From NCBI RefSeq assembly GCF_001399975.1, contig NZ_LKBD01000001.1, positions 62,001 to 126,000 of the forward strand: a stretch of DNA of 64,000 nucleotides, in the 5' to 3' direction. Position 1 is the stretch's first letter; each line of letters opens with the position of its first letter. The DNA comes from Pseudoalteromonas sp. P1-9. Its GTDB lineage: Bacteria; Pseudomonadota; Gammaproteobacteria; Enterobacterales; Alteromonadaceae. Shown here in pieces: positions 17,701 to 26,383 of this stretch. The notes under the pieces were generated by a model. It was not told where the DNA came from, did no database searches, and worked only from the letters and a program-made list of their open reading frames with translations. Both the position numbers and the translations under genes were made by a program.

Positions 17701-18135
17701 GCTGCCAGCAATTAATTGGGTACTTTGGCTTATGGCACTTAACTGCAGCGAAATATAAGGAATAATGGCAAAAACAGAAATAGTGGTAATTAAGCTCGCC
17801 AGTGAGCTAGATTGCCCGTAGCGTGTGGCAATAAAATCGGAAATCGAGGTAATTTTGTGCGTTTGGCATATATCACTAATTTTTAAGTACACTTGCCAGC
17901 CAAAAATAAATAAAAGCAAACTGCCCACATAAGTTGGCGCAAGCCACCAGCCATTATTTGCCGCTTGCGCTGTGGTGCCATAAAACGACCAAGAGGTGCA
18001 ATAAACCGCTAATGTTAGCCCATAAACCATGGACTTAAATGACTGGAACTTATATTTTTCACTAACATAAGCAATCGCAAATAACAGCGCCAAATAAACA
18101 AATGCAATTGCACTAACCGACCAAATTGTAAGCAT
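14704..18135 (-). CDS. Na+/solute symporter-like hybrid sensor histidine kinase with receiver domain
   Basis: 1143 residues. Residues 1-510 are a sodium:solute symporter-type region with about 13 membrane helices, as in CbrA. A PAS domain lies at about 640-750, a coiled coil near 750-785, then the kinase H-box FFAAASHDLLQPF with His796, the ATPase boxes NLLSNAVRYT, DTGPGIA and GLGLGLAI, and a C-terminal receiver domain with its phospho-acceptor Asp1079 (LIIADYHLDDG) and a late KP. It likely couples sensing of a transported solute to a phosphorelay. No response regulator gene is adjacent. CbrA-type kinases in Pseudomonas control carbon use; the same role here is inference. Confidence 0.9.
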   Translation of the reverse strand: MLTIWSVSAIAFVYLALLFAIAYVSEKYKFQSFKSMVYGLTLAVYCTSWSFYGTTAQAANNGWWLAPTYVGSLLLFIFGWQVYLKISDICQTHKITSISDFIATRYGQSSSLASLITTISVFAIIPYISLQLSAISQSTQLIAGSAETQSIWHDGTFYITLVLAIFAMLFGANKLRPNAHNLGLMNSIAFESLVKLFAFLAIGLYVCFELFESPEALLQSAKSAGLEQQVADHGSANYVYISHMILGVLAMLCLPRQFHVSFVERDDKTDIKKARWIFPIYLLLLNICTLPIGYAGLLLLEPQSVASDTFVLALPLAFENQTLAMVAYLGGFSAAISMVILAAIVLSLMITNDIINPLLLTKNKEESAAAGLSPTGILRARKAVILMVLIASYFCHKLLSGTNSLANVGLMSFTLVAQFAPALLLGLVWRGASRKAAKYAILTGFAVWGYGLFLPSVATSLNWQSAWLVSGPLGLNFLAPADFLGLGLDSISQTLLLSLTFNTLVFVYISLKRGAEVAEQLQAEKFVFSVEQQHANNAKHQLSVDELSRLLLRFVDGATGKQIIQQYFPLISTDWQKPASMELESLVAREMAAVIGGSSANLVLTAAKNKHGQLSEVATIVDEASQVLKFNRDLLQSTIENVNQGISVVDGDLNLVAWNSVYQTMFNYPENALYIGRPIADIIRFNAERGLFKASNIESEIAKRLAFLKTGSAYKYQRAHQNGRVFEMQGNPLPSGGFVTTFSDVTEFMKTQDALKEANTNLEQKVNERTHALTQANLELAQATESKTRFFAAASHDLLQPFNAASLFCSVMEEKSQGSEYAELASNIKNSLTSAEDLLSSILELTKLESGSLKIEKSEFSIAKLLTPLSAEFSALAYEKGLVFKSQFDDVTVSSDRTLLRRVVQNLLSNAVRYTQMGEVLLCAEKVGKQLVLSVTDTGPGIAVEDQTLIFQEFKQLDGHDKAQGLGLGLAITKRISDALNLGLTLRSNIGRGAQFSIYLPLVVENKNRQEFTPPPVNNEQAASFVGLTVWLIDNDETVLQALAKRLQTWGCNVQTATNKTQLTALKEKKVLPMLIIADYHLDDGVTGVELLHECGLNHLPCIINTAEHDESVRELISDAGYPLLYKPVKAPALKRLIKKLCA

Positions 18136-18586
18136 TATTTTCGTTTTTATTTATATGCATAACACTAGACTAAGTCATATTGCAGCAATTAGCTCGTATA
18201 ACTTTAGTACTATCAGCGCATTCATTAATTGTTCTGCAAAAATCAAATCGTTTACATTTCAAACAACACACCCTTCATTGTAAAAACTAAAATACCGAAC
18301 CCAGAAATAAGTGCGAGCATAATTTGATCAGAATCAATAAGCCTTTGATTTATCGATATTCCTTAATCAAGATGAAATAAAATAAATTTAAAATGAATTT
18401 TTAGTGAATTCAACAATGTACTTTTCTCAACAATAAACCATACTTAAAACTGGTTTATGGCTTGTTTTGTTTTTTACATTGGATAGGGAGGACCATAACA
18501 GCAAAACAGTAAGGTCGAAGGGTATATGTTAAAGCCGTTAATCTGACTCGCTCAGATTAATGTAATAAGCCTATAAGGTAATTACT
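18136..18586. other. Divergent promoter region with a 9-bp hairpin in the chemoreceptor leader
   Basis: 451 bp, AT-rich, between the kinase (minus) and the chemoreceptor (plus). TTAATCTGA (18538-18546) and TCAGATTAA (18552-18560) form a perfect stem with a 5-nt loop, 26 bp before the chemoreceptor ATG, so in the mRNA it would sit just upstream of the ribosome binding site (AAGGTAA near 18576). It may affect translation. I checked for a c-di-GMP riboswitch core and did not find it. Confidence 0.45.
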
Positions 18587-20212
18587 ATGCTCAATACCGT
18601 CAGTGTTAAAACTAGACTTACCATTCTAATAACCGTTCCCATTATTGCTTTTATTGGCCTTGCCATCATATCGCTGATGATGACTAAGTCACTGGTGATG
18701 GGAATTCAAAGTATCAACAACGACCGTGTCGTACCCCTAAAACAAATAAAAGTGGTGTCTGACAATTACGCCGTGAGCATTGTTGATAATCTGCATAAAT
18801 ACAACGCAAAATTACTTTCTAAAAGCCAATTACTCGCAGCTATTGAAAGCGCTGAAAACATTGCTAATCAAAACTGGCAGGCTTACTTAAATACCGAGCT
18901 TACCAGCGAAGAAAAACGACTGATTGGTGTGAGTGAATCCCTATTTAACAAAGTAAAACAAAAAGTAAATTGGTACCAAAATCAGATTGCAATGGAGCAA
19001 CCTCTCGCCAGCTCTCCTGAAATGTTTGTAAAAGAGATGTACGATGTGTTTGACCCTTTTAGTACCAGTTTAAATGACCTGATCGACTTACAGCTAAACA
19101 CATCACAGCAATTTACCGATGATGCAACAGAAAACTACGAATCTAAGCAACTGAGCTTTATTATTGCCTGTGTTTTACTGCTTATTGCCACTATAGTAAT
19201 GGCGCTATTCATTTATAAGTCCATTATTACCCCGTTAAGAGCAATTGGTTCTACCATGGCGAATATTGCCAATAATACCGACCTAACCCTACGTGTTTCA
19301 GAAAACGGTAATGATGAATTTTCTCGTACGGCGGTAAGCATTAATACTATGCTCAACCATTTTAAGTCACTGATCGAAGAGCTTTTAAACGCGGTTAAAA
19401 CCCTTAGCGATGAATCAGATCAAATGTCGCGTAGCAGTAGCCAAGTAGCTGCAACCACAGAGCAACAAGAACACCAAACCACCATGATTGCTACAGCCAT
19501 TACCGAAATGAGCGCAGCTATTGGCGAGGTTGCATCCAATGCGGTAACCACATCACATAAAGCCAACGAATCTGACGATACCGCTAAACACGGATTAGCA
19601 AAAGTTCAAGAGAACATTGATTCAATTAATCAATTAAACGAAGTGATTCGTCACACCAAAGAAGACATTGATTTATTGAGTGAAAAAAGCAATGAAATCA
19701 ACTCAGTGGTGCAAATTATTCAAAATGTAGCAGAGCAAACTAATTTGCTTGCACTTAATGCGGCAATTGAAGCAGCGCGCGCTGGTGAATCAGGCCGCGG
19801 TTTTGCTGTGGTTGCCGACGAAGTACGCCAGCTTGCTCACAATACGCAAAAAGCCACAGAGCAAATTAGCTCTATGATCATCGCCTTACAAGATGCATCT
19901 CAACGCGCAGTTTCAAGTATGGAAGATGCATCAGGTAAAGCGAGTCACAGTGTTGAAATTGCCGCAGCATCAGCCAGTTCAATTCAATCTATTGCCGAAG
20001 CAATTACCGAAATTGCCGATATGAATATCGTGGTTTCTACCTCAACTGAAGAACAAACTACGGTTGCAGCTGAAATTTCGCAAAATATTAACGAGTTTAG
20101 CGATAGCATTCGCAGCGTCACAATTAGTGCATCTGATATGGCGCAAACTGGCCGTACGCTGTCGGAGTTATCCGGTAAGCTTAATAACGATATTAGTATC
20201 TTTAAAGTTTAA
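18587..20212 (+). CDS. Methyl-accepting chemotaxis protein
   Basis: This 541-residue chemoreceptor has a first membrane helix at residues 9-31, a periplasmic four-helix-bundle-like sensor to about 185, a second membrane helix at about 188-210, a HAMP domain (about 212-265) and the cytoplasmic signalling domain with the conserved tip ([19 protein letters not shown]) that contacts CheA and CheW. Glutamine/glutamate pairs suitable for methylation flank the tip. It would sense a periplasmic ligand, unknown from sequence, and steer flagellar motors. There is no C-terminal CheR-docking pentapeptide. It is monocistronic. Confidence 0.92.
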   Translation: MLNTVSVKTRLTILITVPIIAFIGLAIISLMMTKSLVMGIQSINNDRVVPLKQIKVVSDNYAVSIVDNLHKYNAKLLSKSQLLAAIESAENIANQNWQAYLNTELTSEEKRLIGVSESLFNKVKQKVNWYQNQIAMEQPLASSPEMFVKEMYDVFDPFSTSLNDLIDLQLNTSQQFTDDATENYESKQLSFIIACVLLLIATIVMALFIYKSIITPLRAIGSTMANIANNTDLTLRVSENGNDEFSRTAVSINTMLNHFKSLIEELLNAVKTLSDESDQMSRSSSQVAATTEQQEHQTTMIATAITEMSAAIGEVASNAVTTSHKANESDDTAKHGLAKVQENIDSINQLNEVIRHTKEDIDLLSEKSNEINSVVQIIQNVAEQTNLLALNAAIEAARAGESGRGFAVVADEVRQLAHNTQKATEQISSMIIALQDASQRAVSSMEDASGKASHSVEIAAASASSIQSIAEAITEIADMNIVVSTSTEEQTTVAAEISQNINEFSDSIRSVTISASDMAQTGRTLSELSGKLNNDISIFKV

Positions 20213-20236
20213 CGAATCGCTTTCAACACCCAATGA

Positions 20237-20260
20237 AAAAGGAGCGATATCGCTCCTTTT
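20237..20260. terminator. Bidirectional intrinsic terminator
   Basis: AAAAGGAGCG (20237-20246) pairs with CGCTCCTTTT (20251-20260), loop ATAT, with A and T tracts on the two sides. It sits between the convergent chemoreceptor and TonB-receptor genes and can serve both. Confidence 0.85.
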
Positions 20261-20279
20261 AAATATTTACATTAACGCG

Positions 20280-22325
20280 CTATAAGCTCATGTTAAACCC
20301 AACAAATACGTTGCGGCCAACCTCAGGTACACCTTCACCCACCATTATTTCGCTACCCATGGCACGGTTAACACCATTTAAATGGGGGCGATAAGCTTTA
20401 TCTAGCAAGTTGTTAACACCAAAGTTAACCCTTAGTTGCGCTGTTACATCGTAATCCAATTGCCAATCAAGGGTGCCGTAACCTGCTGACTCTTTCTCGT
20501 TGTTTAATTCGCTCACTTTTGTTTGTTTGGCATACCCATTCAATGTTAGCTGCGAGTGCCAATCACCAATTTGATAATGAGCAGTAATACGCGAGTTTAA
20601 CGGCGCAATACGATAGAGATCATCATCAATGTCTTCTCGCTCACCGGTGACGTAACTAACAACGCCTGTTAATTGCCATTGATTATTCAAACGCCAGACT
20701 AGATTTACATCTGCACCAAACAAGTGTGCATCAATATTATTAAACTGAAGTGGCACTTCACCGCCCATCATAGTTCCAACCATATTCGCAGCCATATTAT
20801 TTGATGGCGTACCTTGAATATAATCATCTATTTGATGATAGAAAATCTGAGGTGAGATGCTAAAACCATTGGCTTGATAATGCCATGCAAGATTTAACTG
20901 ATAAGCGGTTTCTGCATTCAAATCAATATTACCAATGTAGGTTTTACCATCAGCAAGACCTCCGGTAGCTTGCATTGGTAACCATAAATAACGCTGTTGA
21001 TAAGATGGCGCGCGCTGTTTTAAGCCAAAACTAATTTCCGTAGAGTAACGCTCTGAGTGCTGTGCCCTGCCCGAGTAGCTAATATCGACTGTGGTGTCAT
21101 TAACACTGCGGTCGGCATTATTAAACTGCTGTTGTAACATTTTAATATGCGGATTCATCATCGCCATTATGCTAGACACAGTACCTGCATCTGCTTGATT
21201 GTACTTAACACGTACACCAACACGCTGGCTAAAATCATTGGCTTCTGATTGCCACTCGGTAAAGATTGAATGGCGGTTATCTTCAACTTGATTAAAGTTT
21301 TCAACAAAAAACATCGCATTATTTGGGTTGGTAATGCGTGAGCCATGTTCACTAACATAGCCTTCTAAACCAAATTGCCACTGAGCCAATTTACCCGCAA
21401 CAAAATAACTTAAATTCTCAACATCTGTTGTGTTGTAGCGATGTTTTTGCCTATTTGCATTACTTCGCTGTGAGTAATTATCCATACCATGCTCTGCGGT
21501 GTGGTAGGCAATATATGCATCTAATGCAAGGTCATTAATCTGTGTTTGGTAATCAAGTTTAATGCGATCACTTTCTACGTAATCAATGTCCATTGGCAAT
21601 GCGATTGTGCCGGTAGGTTTAGTGTCGGTGCGCTGCCAAATTAAGCCAGCTGAAGACGCTTGTTGGCGATATGCCACATCAACGCCATACTGCAAGCGTT
21701 CGACTTGCGATGAGTGAACTTCTCGTCCATCACCATCTTTATAGTCATCCGCATTCTGCAATGCAACATAGCTATTTAAAGCAAATTCATCAAACCCTGC
21801 GCCTGCCACGGCTGACACATTGTAACCAGAATAATTAGATAAATAAGTACCGGTAAGCGCTAAATTACGCTCACCCGCGTCAATATCAGCGGCACGTTTT
21901 TGATGCACCTTAACCACACCACCAAACGAATCTAACGCGCTACTCACAGGTGCAATACCGCGATACACATCTACCGAATTAATTAAAAGTGGCGAAACAT
22001 AACTAAGCGGTGCATCCATAGCATTAGGGCCCGCGCCAATTTGCTTTACACCGTCGATGGCAACAGCGACTTGATCACCGTAATATCCACGATATTGAGC
22101 TATCCCCGATATTTGACCATTTTTATTGGCATTTGCCCCAGGTACTGAAAGTAACCAATCTGATACATCAGGCAGTGATACACTGGCCTTGGCCTGCTCA
22201 GTCGATAGCGCAAATTGATTAATGTGAGACGAAACAGTGATCACCTCCATATCTGGCTTAGCAAATACTAAAGATGACGATAACGAGAGAATACAAAGCG
22301 TTATTGTGTTAAGTGTGCTTTTCAT
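20280..22325 (-). CDS. TonB-dependent receptor with methionine-rich segments
   Basis: This 681-residue protein has a signal peptide (residues 1-22), a plug domain (about 45-150, with VAVAIDGVKQIGAGPNAMDAP), and a beta barrel. Parts resemble the TonB-dependent copper receptor group (the MDAPLSYVSP segment of the plug), and there are Met/His-rich stretches (MAMMNPHIKM; MVGTMMGG) that could bind soft metals. A metal ligand is therefore plausible but not proven. The EamA transporter gene ends 86 bp upstream on the same strand. A short palindrome lies about 23 bp before the ATG (see 22349-22361). Confidence 0.87.
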   Translation of the reverse strand: MKSTLNTITLCILSLSSSLVFAKPDMEVITVSSHINQFALSTEQAKASVSLPDVSDWLLSVPGANANKNGQISGIAQYRGYYGDQVAVAIDGVKQIGAGPNAMDAPLSYVSPLLINSVDVYRGIAPVSSALDSFGGVVKVHQKRAADIDAGERNLALTGTYLSNYSGYNVSAVAGAGFDEFALNSYVALQNADDYKDGDGREVHSSQVERLQYGVDVAYRQQASSAGLIWQRTDTKPTGTIALPMDIDYVESDRIKLDYQTQINDLALDAYIAYHTAEHGMDNYSQRSNANRQKHRYNTTDVENLSYFVAGKLAQWQFGLEGYVSEHGSRITNPNNAMFFVENFNQVEDNRHSIFTEWQSEANDFSQRVGVRVKYNQADAGTVSSIMAMMNPHIKMLQQQFNNADRSVNDTTVDISYSGRAQHSERYSTEISFGLKQRAPSYQQRYLWLPMQATGGLADGKTYIGNIDLNAETAYQLNLAWHYQANGFSISPQIFYHQIDDYIQGTPSNNMAANMVGTMMGGEVPLQFNNIDAHLFGADVNLVWRLNNQWQLTGVVSYVTGEREDIDDDLYRIAPLNSRITAHYQIGDWHSQLTLNGYAKQTKVSELNNEKESAGYGTLDWQLDYDVTAQLRVNFGVNNLLDKAYRPHLNGVNRAMGSEIMVGEGVPEVGRNVFVGFNMSL

Positions 22326-22348
22326 AAAAAACTTCCATATACAAACTA

Positions 22349-22361
22349 AGGAAATTTTCCT
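22349..22361. promoter_or_regulatory. Palindrome AGGAAA-T-TTTCCT upstream of the TonB receptor
   Basis: The half-sites AGGAAA and TTTCCT are separated by one T. It lies 24-36 bp before the receptor start codon, where a regulator or an mRNA structure could act. A closely similar palindrome occurs at 46513-46524 before another outer-membrane protein gene. The cognate factor is unknown. Confidence 0.4.
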
Positions 22362-22410
22362 AAAAAAAGCACCACATCACAAAGTAAAAACCGCAAACTG
22401 CGACAATATG

Positions 22411-23322
22411 TCACAGTTTACTTGATGGTTGTAAATCCCCTTTACGTTTTTTCAAAAAACGCATAGGTGAAAATCCAGTTACTAACATGGTACCTAGTAA
22501 CACCGTAATAATGCCTACTAACACATTTAAAGTGAGTACTTCGCCAAGGACAACATAACCCCAAATTGCAGCAAACCCCGGAATTAAAAATGTCACCGAT
22601 AATGCTGACGCTGCGCCAATTTCGGCAACTAAATCAAAATAAAAAATAAGCGCGATGCCAGTACACACTATGCCAAGTAATACCACCGCCAATATTTCAT
22701 CTGTTGATGGTATTTGATTCATTGGGAAAAACGGCAATAGCGGCACTAACAAAATGACCGTGGCCCACAAGCTACCATGAGATGTATCAAAACCCGGCAC
22801 TTTGTGTTTTACATGCTTAGTGTAATTTGTCGCTATACCGTAACAAAACGCGGCAAACGTAGCGGCTAGTAACGCGACTAAACTTTCGGCATTGAAAGTA
22901 TTCGGCGCTAATCCAACCATTAAAACAACGCCTAAAATACCCAAGCCAAGTCCACACCAACCTTGCCGAGAAATTCGCTCTCCATGCCAAAATCGCCCGA
23001 TTAAACTGCCCCAAATTGGCGCTGTGGCATTTAAAATAGCTAACATCGCAACTGTTAGCGTTTGGGCCGCGTAGGCAAATAACATCCATGGAATTGCCGA
23101 ATTAAAAAGCCCGACAAAAAAGTAATGCCCAACAAGGCCTTTTACCATCACTTTACGCCGCATCAATAGCGCAATAATTGATAAGCTAAGTGCAGCAAAT
23201 AATACCCGCGCCTCAATTAAAAAAACCGGTGCAAAGCTGTCAACGGCGATGCGAATAAGCAAGAACGATGCGCCCCAAATTGCAGCGAGCAAAAGCAAAA
23301 GAAAAAACTGTTTATTGGTCAT
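22411..23322 (-). CDS. EamA/DMT-family inner-membrane transporter
   Basis: 303 residues from the ATG at 23322. An earlier in-frame ATG at 23346 adds eight residues; neither start has a strong ribosome binding site, and the later one gives the usual family N-terminus (MTNKQFFLLLLLAAIWGASF). Ten hydrophobic helices are visible in two EamA repeats, each starting with an AxxWG(A/S) pattern. The DMT superfamily exports metabolites such as amino acids or drugs. The substrate is not predictable. It shares a strand with the TonB receptor downstream, but the 85-bp gap makes co-transcription uncertain. Confidence 0.85.
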   Translation of the reverse strand: MTNKQFFLLLLLAAIWGASFLLIRIAVDSFAPVFLIEARVLFAALSLSIIALLMRRKVMVKGLVGHYFFVGLFNSAIPWMLFAYAAQTLTVAMLAILNATAPIWGSLIGRFWHGERISRQGWCGLGLGILGVVLMVGLAPNTFNAESLVALLAATFAAFCYGIATNYTKHVKHKVPGFDTSHGSLWATVILLVPLLPFFPMNQIPSTDEILAVVLLGIVCTGIALIFYFDLVAEIGAASALSVTFLIPGFAAIWGYVVLGEVLTLNVLVGIITVLLGTMLVTGFSPMRFLKKRKGDLQPSSKL

Positions 23323-23565
23323 ACTTATACCCAAATAGCGATACATTTAGGGTGAGAAAAGCAATACTACGCTGCTTATTAAAAGCAGTCCGGTTTTGAA
23401 ATAGGCAAATAAACGGAGCAGATAGCACTCCATTAAGAAAGGAAAAACAAAGCAACATACATAATGCTAACGTTAAATAACAGGGGCCTGTAGCATATAC
23501 TAAATCTTTGTTGCGTGTTGCACTTTTAAGCTTGTTTTTGCAGCTGTAAAGTTGACCGTTAGACG

Positions 23566-24291
23566 TTACGGCTTTGTGCCATATTTAGCGTAAATAGTGT
23601 CTATTTCACCGCGTTGTTTCATATCAATCAAAATTTTGTTTAGCTCTGAGCGCAACACACTTAAATGTGGCTGAAAACGCATGGCAACCGGCAAATCACT
23701 CACTAATAATACCGGTTTAAACGAGGTTTTTTTGTTTTTATTTATGTAAAACAGCGCACTTGCTTCGCCTAAAATGGCGTAATCAATATTGCCATGTTCA
23801 ATTTGCGCCAATAACTCAACCTCAGAACGGGAATCTACTTTCACTATTTTCCCAGGTGCAAAGTGTTGTTCAAACTCACCATAGCGATAGCCACGTACTA
23901 CGCCGAGTACTTTATGATATAAATCTAACGGTGTTCTTTCTTGACGATATTGCGACGCGACGACAATTTCTCGCGAGCTGGCGTAAAATTCACTGTAGAT
24001 ACCCGGTACTTTGGTGTGGCTACGCCATATTGGATTAACGCCCGGTTCAATATCAACTTGGCCTTGATCAAACAATCGTAAACCACGAGCAACAGAAAAA
24101 GTAACGAACGTAAACTGATGCCCAGATAATTCCGAAATACGCGCAAAGATATCAGGAAAAATACCTTTCATAATATCATCTTCAAAATAACTGTAGGGCG
24201 GATTAGCACCGTGATAACTCAGTACCGTATAGCTCTCTGCGTAACTTGTATTAACATACAGAAACCCAATAAAAACCAATAACCGCAACAT
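23566..24291 (-). CDS. Orphan periplasmic amino-acid-type binding protein (SBP_bac_3)
   Basis: 241 residues from the ATG at 24291, which has AGGAAG seven bases upstream; the in-frame GTG at 24306 overlaps that site and is less likely. Residues 1-18 are a signal peptide. The two-lobe type-2 binding fold is shown by ANPPYSYFEDDIMKGIFPDIF near the N-terminus, the hinge-associated GVVRGYRYG segment, and the typical end LNKILIDMKQRGEIDTIYAKYG. No transporter genes are nearby, so it may act as a free sensor or feed a distant permease. Similar orphan proteins occur at 13697 and 63507. Confidence 0.82.
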   Translation of the reverse strand: MLRLLVFIGFLYVNTSYAESYTVLSYHGANPPYSYFEDDIMKGIFPDIFARISELSGHQFTFVTFSVARGLRLFDQGQVDIEPGVNPIWRSHTKVPGIYSEFYASSREIVVASQYRQERTPLDLYHKVLGVVRGYRYGEFEQHFAPGKIVKVDSRSEVELLAQIEHGNIDYAILGEASALFYINKNKKTSFKPVLLVSDLPVAMRFQPHLSVLRSELNKILIDMKQRGEIDTIYAKYGTKP

Positions 24292-24507
24292 AGCTAACTT
24301 CCTCACTGATAACGCCTTAAGTATAGAAGCTCAATGTAATTACGCAGCTAAAAGTGGCATAACTGCTTATGAGGAAAACCCCATCACAAAACTATTTTTA
24401 TGCCAAAACAAGTCATATGCGTTTAGTTCACTACAACAAAGAGTTATTAGCCCGATTAAAATTTTTGCGTTAAATTGAGTTCGGAACAATAAAAAGAAGA
24501 ATTTCTG

Positions 24508-25041
24508 ATGACAAACAAAGTATTTATTGCAACTAGTCTCGATGGTTATATTGCTGATAAAGATAATAAAATTGATTGGCTACATCAGTTACCTAACCCT
24601 AACGGCGACGACTTTGGTTTTGATGCGTTTATCGCAGGCATCGATGCACTGTTAATGGGCCGAAATACCTTTGAAATGGTATTGTCGTTTGGCGTGGAAT
24701 GGCCATACAACAAACCCGTTTTTGTTCTTTCTAATTCCCTAACACATGTTCCTAATGGCTACGAGGGCAAGGTTTTTCTGGTAAATGGTGAACTACAAAA
24801 AATTGTGAAAAACTTAACAGAACTTGGCTATCACAACCTTTATATTGACGGCGGTAAAACCATTCAAAGCTTTTTAAAGGAAGACTTAGTCGATGAAATG
24901 ATCCTGACACGAATTCCTGTACTGTTAGGTGGTGGCTACCCATTGTTTGGCGATTTACCTGAGCCATTGGGCTTTAAACTCTTGGCAAGCAAAAAGTATA
25001 TCGATAAAGTGGTGCAAAACCATTACATTAGAGACAGATAA
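24508..25041 (+). CDS. Dihydrofolate reductase-family protein (RibD C-terminal type)
   Basis: This 177-residue cytoplasmic protein belongs to the RibD-C/DHFR-like superfamily: an N-terminal strand MTNKVFIATSLDGYIAD, then LLMGRNTFE around residue 50, and the late YIDGGKTIQSFL nucleotide-binding segment. Family members reduce pterin- or riboflavin-like substrates with NADPH, though many are uncharacterised. It lacks an obvious folate-site set, so I do not call it FolA. Its stop overlaps the start of the S66 peptidase gene (TAATG), so they form an operon with coupled translation. Confidence 0.8.
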   Translation: MTNKVFIATSLDGYIADKDNKIDWLHQLPNPNGDDFGFDAFIAGIDALLMGRNTFEMVLSFGVEWPYNKPVFVLSNSLTHVPNGYEGKVFLVNGELQKIVKNLTELGYHNLYIDGGKTIQSFLKEDLVDEMILTRIPVLLGGGYPLFGDLPEPLGFKLLASKKYIDKVVQNHYIRDR

Positions 25042-26048
25042 TGCAGTACCCGAATGCACTAGTTGCAGGCAGTAAAATCGCTGTTTGTGCATTTTCATCA
25101 GGCGTCGATGAAGCCTTTCACCCCCGCTTATCTTTAGCACTAGCGCATTTTAAACAATTGGGTTTTGAACTAGTTCTTGACCCAAACCTAAAACATAACC
25201 ACCAGCATGTAAGCGCCAGCAAAGAAATTCGCGCTCAGCAACTCATGCAATACCTGCTAGACGATAGTATCGATGCGATTATGCCGCCTTGGGGCGGAGA
25301 ACTTGCAATGGAACTATTGCCCCTGCTTGATTTTGCGCAATTACAAAGTGCGAAACCTAAGTGGCTAATTGGCTTTTCGGATGTAAGTACACTGCAAGTT
25401 ACACTGTCAACGCGGTTAAATTGGGCAAGTATGCACACAGCTAATCTAATGCAATTGGTTCCTAATCAATCTGATAGCACGACATCTGCTTTTTATAACG
25501 CAATAACGCTGAAAAAGGGCGATAGCTTTACACAAACCGCATCAAGTCATTTTGAAGCAGACTACGCTGATGTGATTAACAGCCCAGATGCAGCTTATAA
25601 TTTAACGCAAAAAACGTGTTGGAAAACACTTAATTGGCCAAGTGAGGGTGTTTCTGGGCGTTTAATTGGCGGCTGTTTAGATACGCTTATTTTTACCTTA
25701 GATAGTCCGTATTGTGATCTGCAGGATTTTTGCCAACACTATGAAAAAGAAGGTGTTATTTTATACATCGAAAATGCTGAACTCAGCCCTACCGCCTGGC
25801 TACGCGCATTGTTAATGCTAAAATACAAAGGCCATTTTGAGCGCATTAACGCACTTTTTGTTGGCAGACATGCAGCTTCTGCTGCGAACAAGCAAATTGA
25901 TTTTGCTATGGCACTCACGCAAGCCGAACTTAATATTCCTATCATTTACGATATGGACATAGGCCACCAGCCGCCGAACCTTACTTTGATCAACGGTGCG
26001 CTGTGCGAAGTATCACCTGAGCTTAACCTCAAGCAAACGCTCATTTAA
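25041..26048 (+). CDS. S66-family peptidase (LD-carboxypeptidase/MccF-like)
   Basis: 335 residues. The catalytic Ser region GFSDVSTLQ lies near residue 115, a Glu in YIENAELSPTAWLRAL near 240, and a His in LFVGRHAAS near 275, the Ser-Glu-His triad of S66 peptidases. The PPWGGE segment is typical of the branch between LdcA and MccF. LdcA trims murein tetrapeptides in the cytosol; MccF cleaves peptide-nucleotide antibiotics such as microcin C. The branch here favours a peptide-conjugate substrate but this is inference. Translation is coupled to the upstream reductase-like gene by the TAATG overlap. Confidence 0.85.
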   Translation: MQYPNALVAGSKIAVCAFSSGVDEAFHPRLSLALAHFKQLGFELVLDPNLKHNHQHVSASKEIRAQQLMQYLLDDSIDAIMPPWGGELAMELLPLLDFAQLQSAKPKWLIGFSDVSTLQVTLSTRLNWASMHTANLMQLVPNQSDSTTSAFYNAITLKKGDSFTQTASSHFEADYADVINSPDAAYNLTQKTCWKTLNWPSEGVSGRLIGGCLDTLIFTLDSPYCDLQDFCQHYEKEGVILYIENAELSPTAWLRALLMLKYKGHFERINALFVGRHAASAANKQIDFAMALTQAELNIPIIYDMDIGHQPPNLTLINGALCEVSPELNLKQTLI

Positions 26049-26383
26049 CGCAAAAACATTGTGCTTATGCAAAAAGCTTTTTAGCATAAGCACACAATCG
26101 AATTAAGCGAGTCGCTCTGCTAGCGAATTAGACATTGCAATTTGGTGCATTGAACATTTTTAGTATGAACCCCCCTTACTAAAGTTTGCTTTTTACCTAC
26201 TTGCCTGTTTTATATCAATTCTATTAAGTATGTGATCAGATATCAGGCGGAATACACGCATTAAGCACGCTATTTAGCCCGTAAAATGATTAACTATTTA
26301 AAGAGTGAGCATTCACGCTTAGCGTGCTTTTTTTTCTGAACACGATTGCAATTAAGACTCGCCAATAACACTAGGAACACACA
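26049..26383. other. Intergenic region with hairpin and truncated MITE-like repeat
   Basis: 335 bp. GTGCTTATGC (26061-26070) pairs with GCATAAGCAC (26084-26093), 12 bp after the S66 stop codon; no T-run follows, so termination is uncertain. A short, internally deleted copy of the palindromic repeat found at 54851 occupies 26212-26304. The remaining 80 bp should hold the M3 peptidase promoter. Confidence 0.5.
26212..26304. repeat. MITE-like palindromic repeat, internally deleted copy
   Basis: Starts ATATCAATTCTATTAAG, like the ends of the fuller copies at 54851 and 63359, and continues with matching TATTTAGCC and GATTAACTATTTAA blocks. The middle of about 75 bp is missing compared with those copies. 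Confidence 0.5.

Noticed and set aside
18480..18586. Possible c-di-GMP riboswitch in the chemoreceptor leader
   Set aside because: The conserved core sequences of GEMM riboswitches are not present; only a simple hairpin remains.
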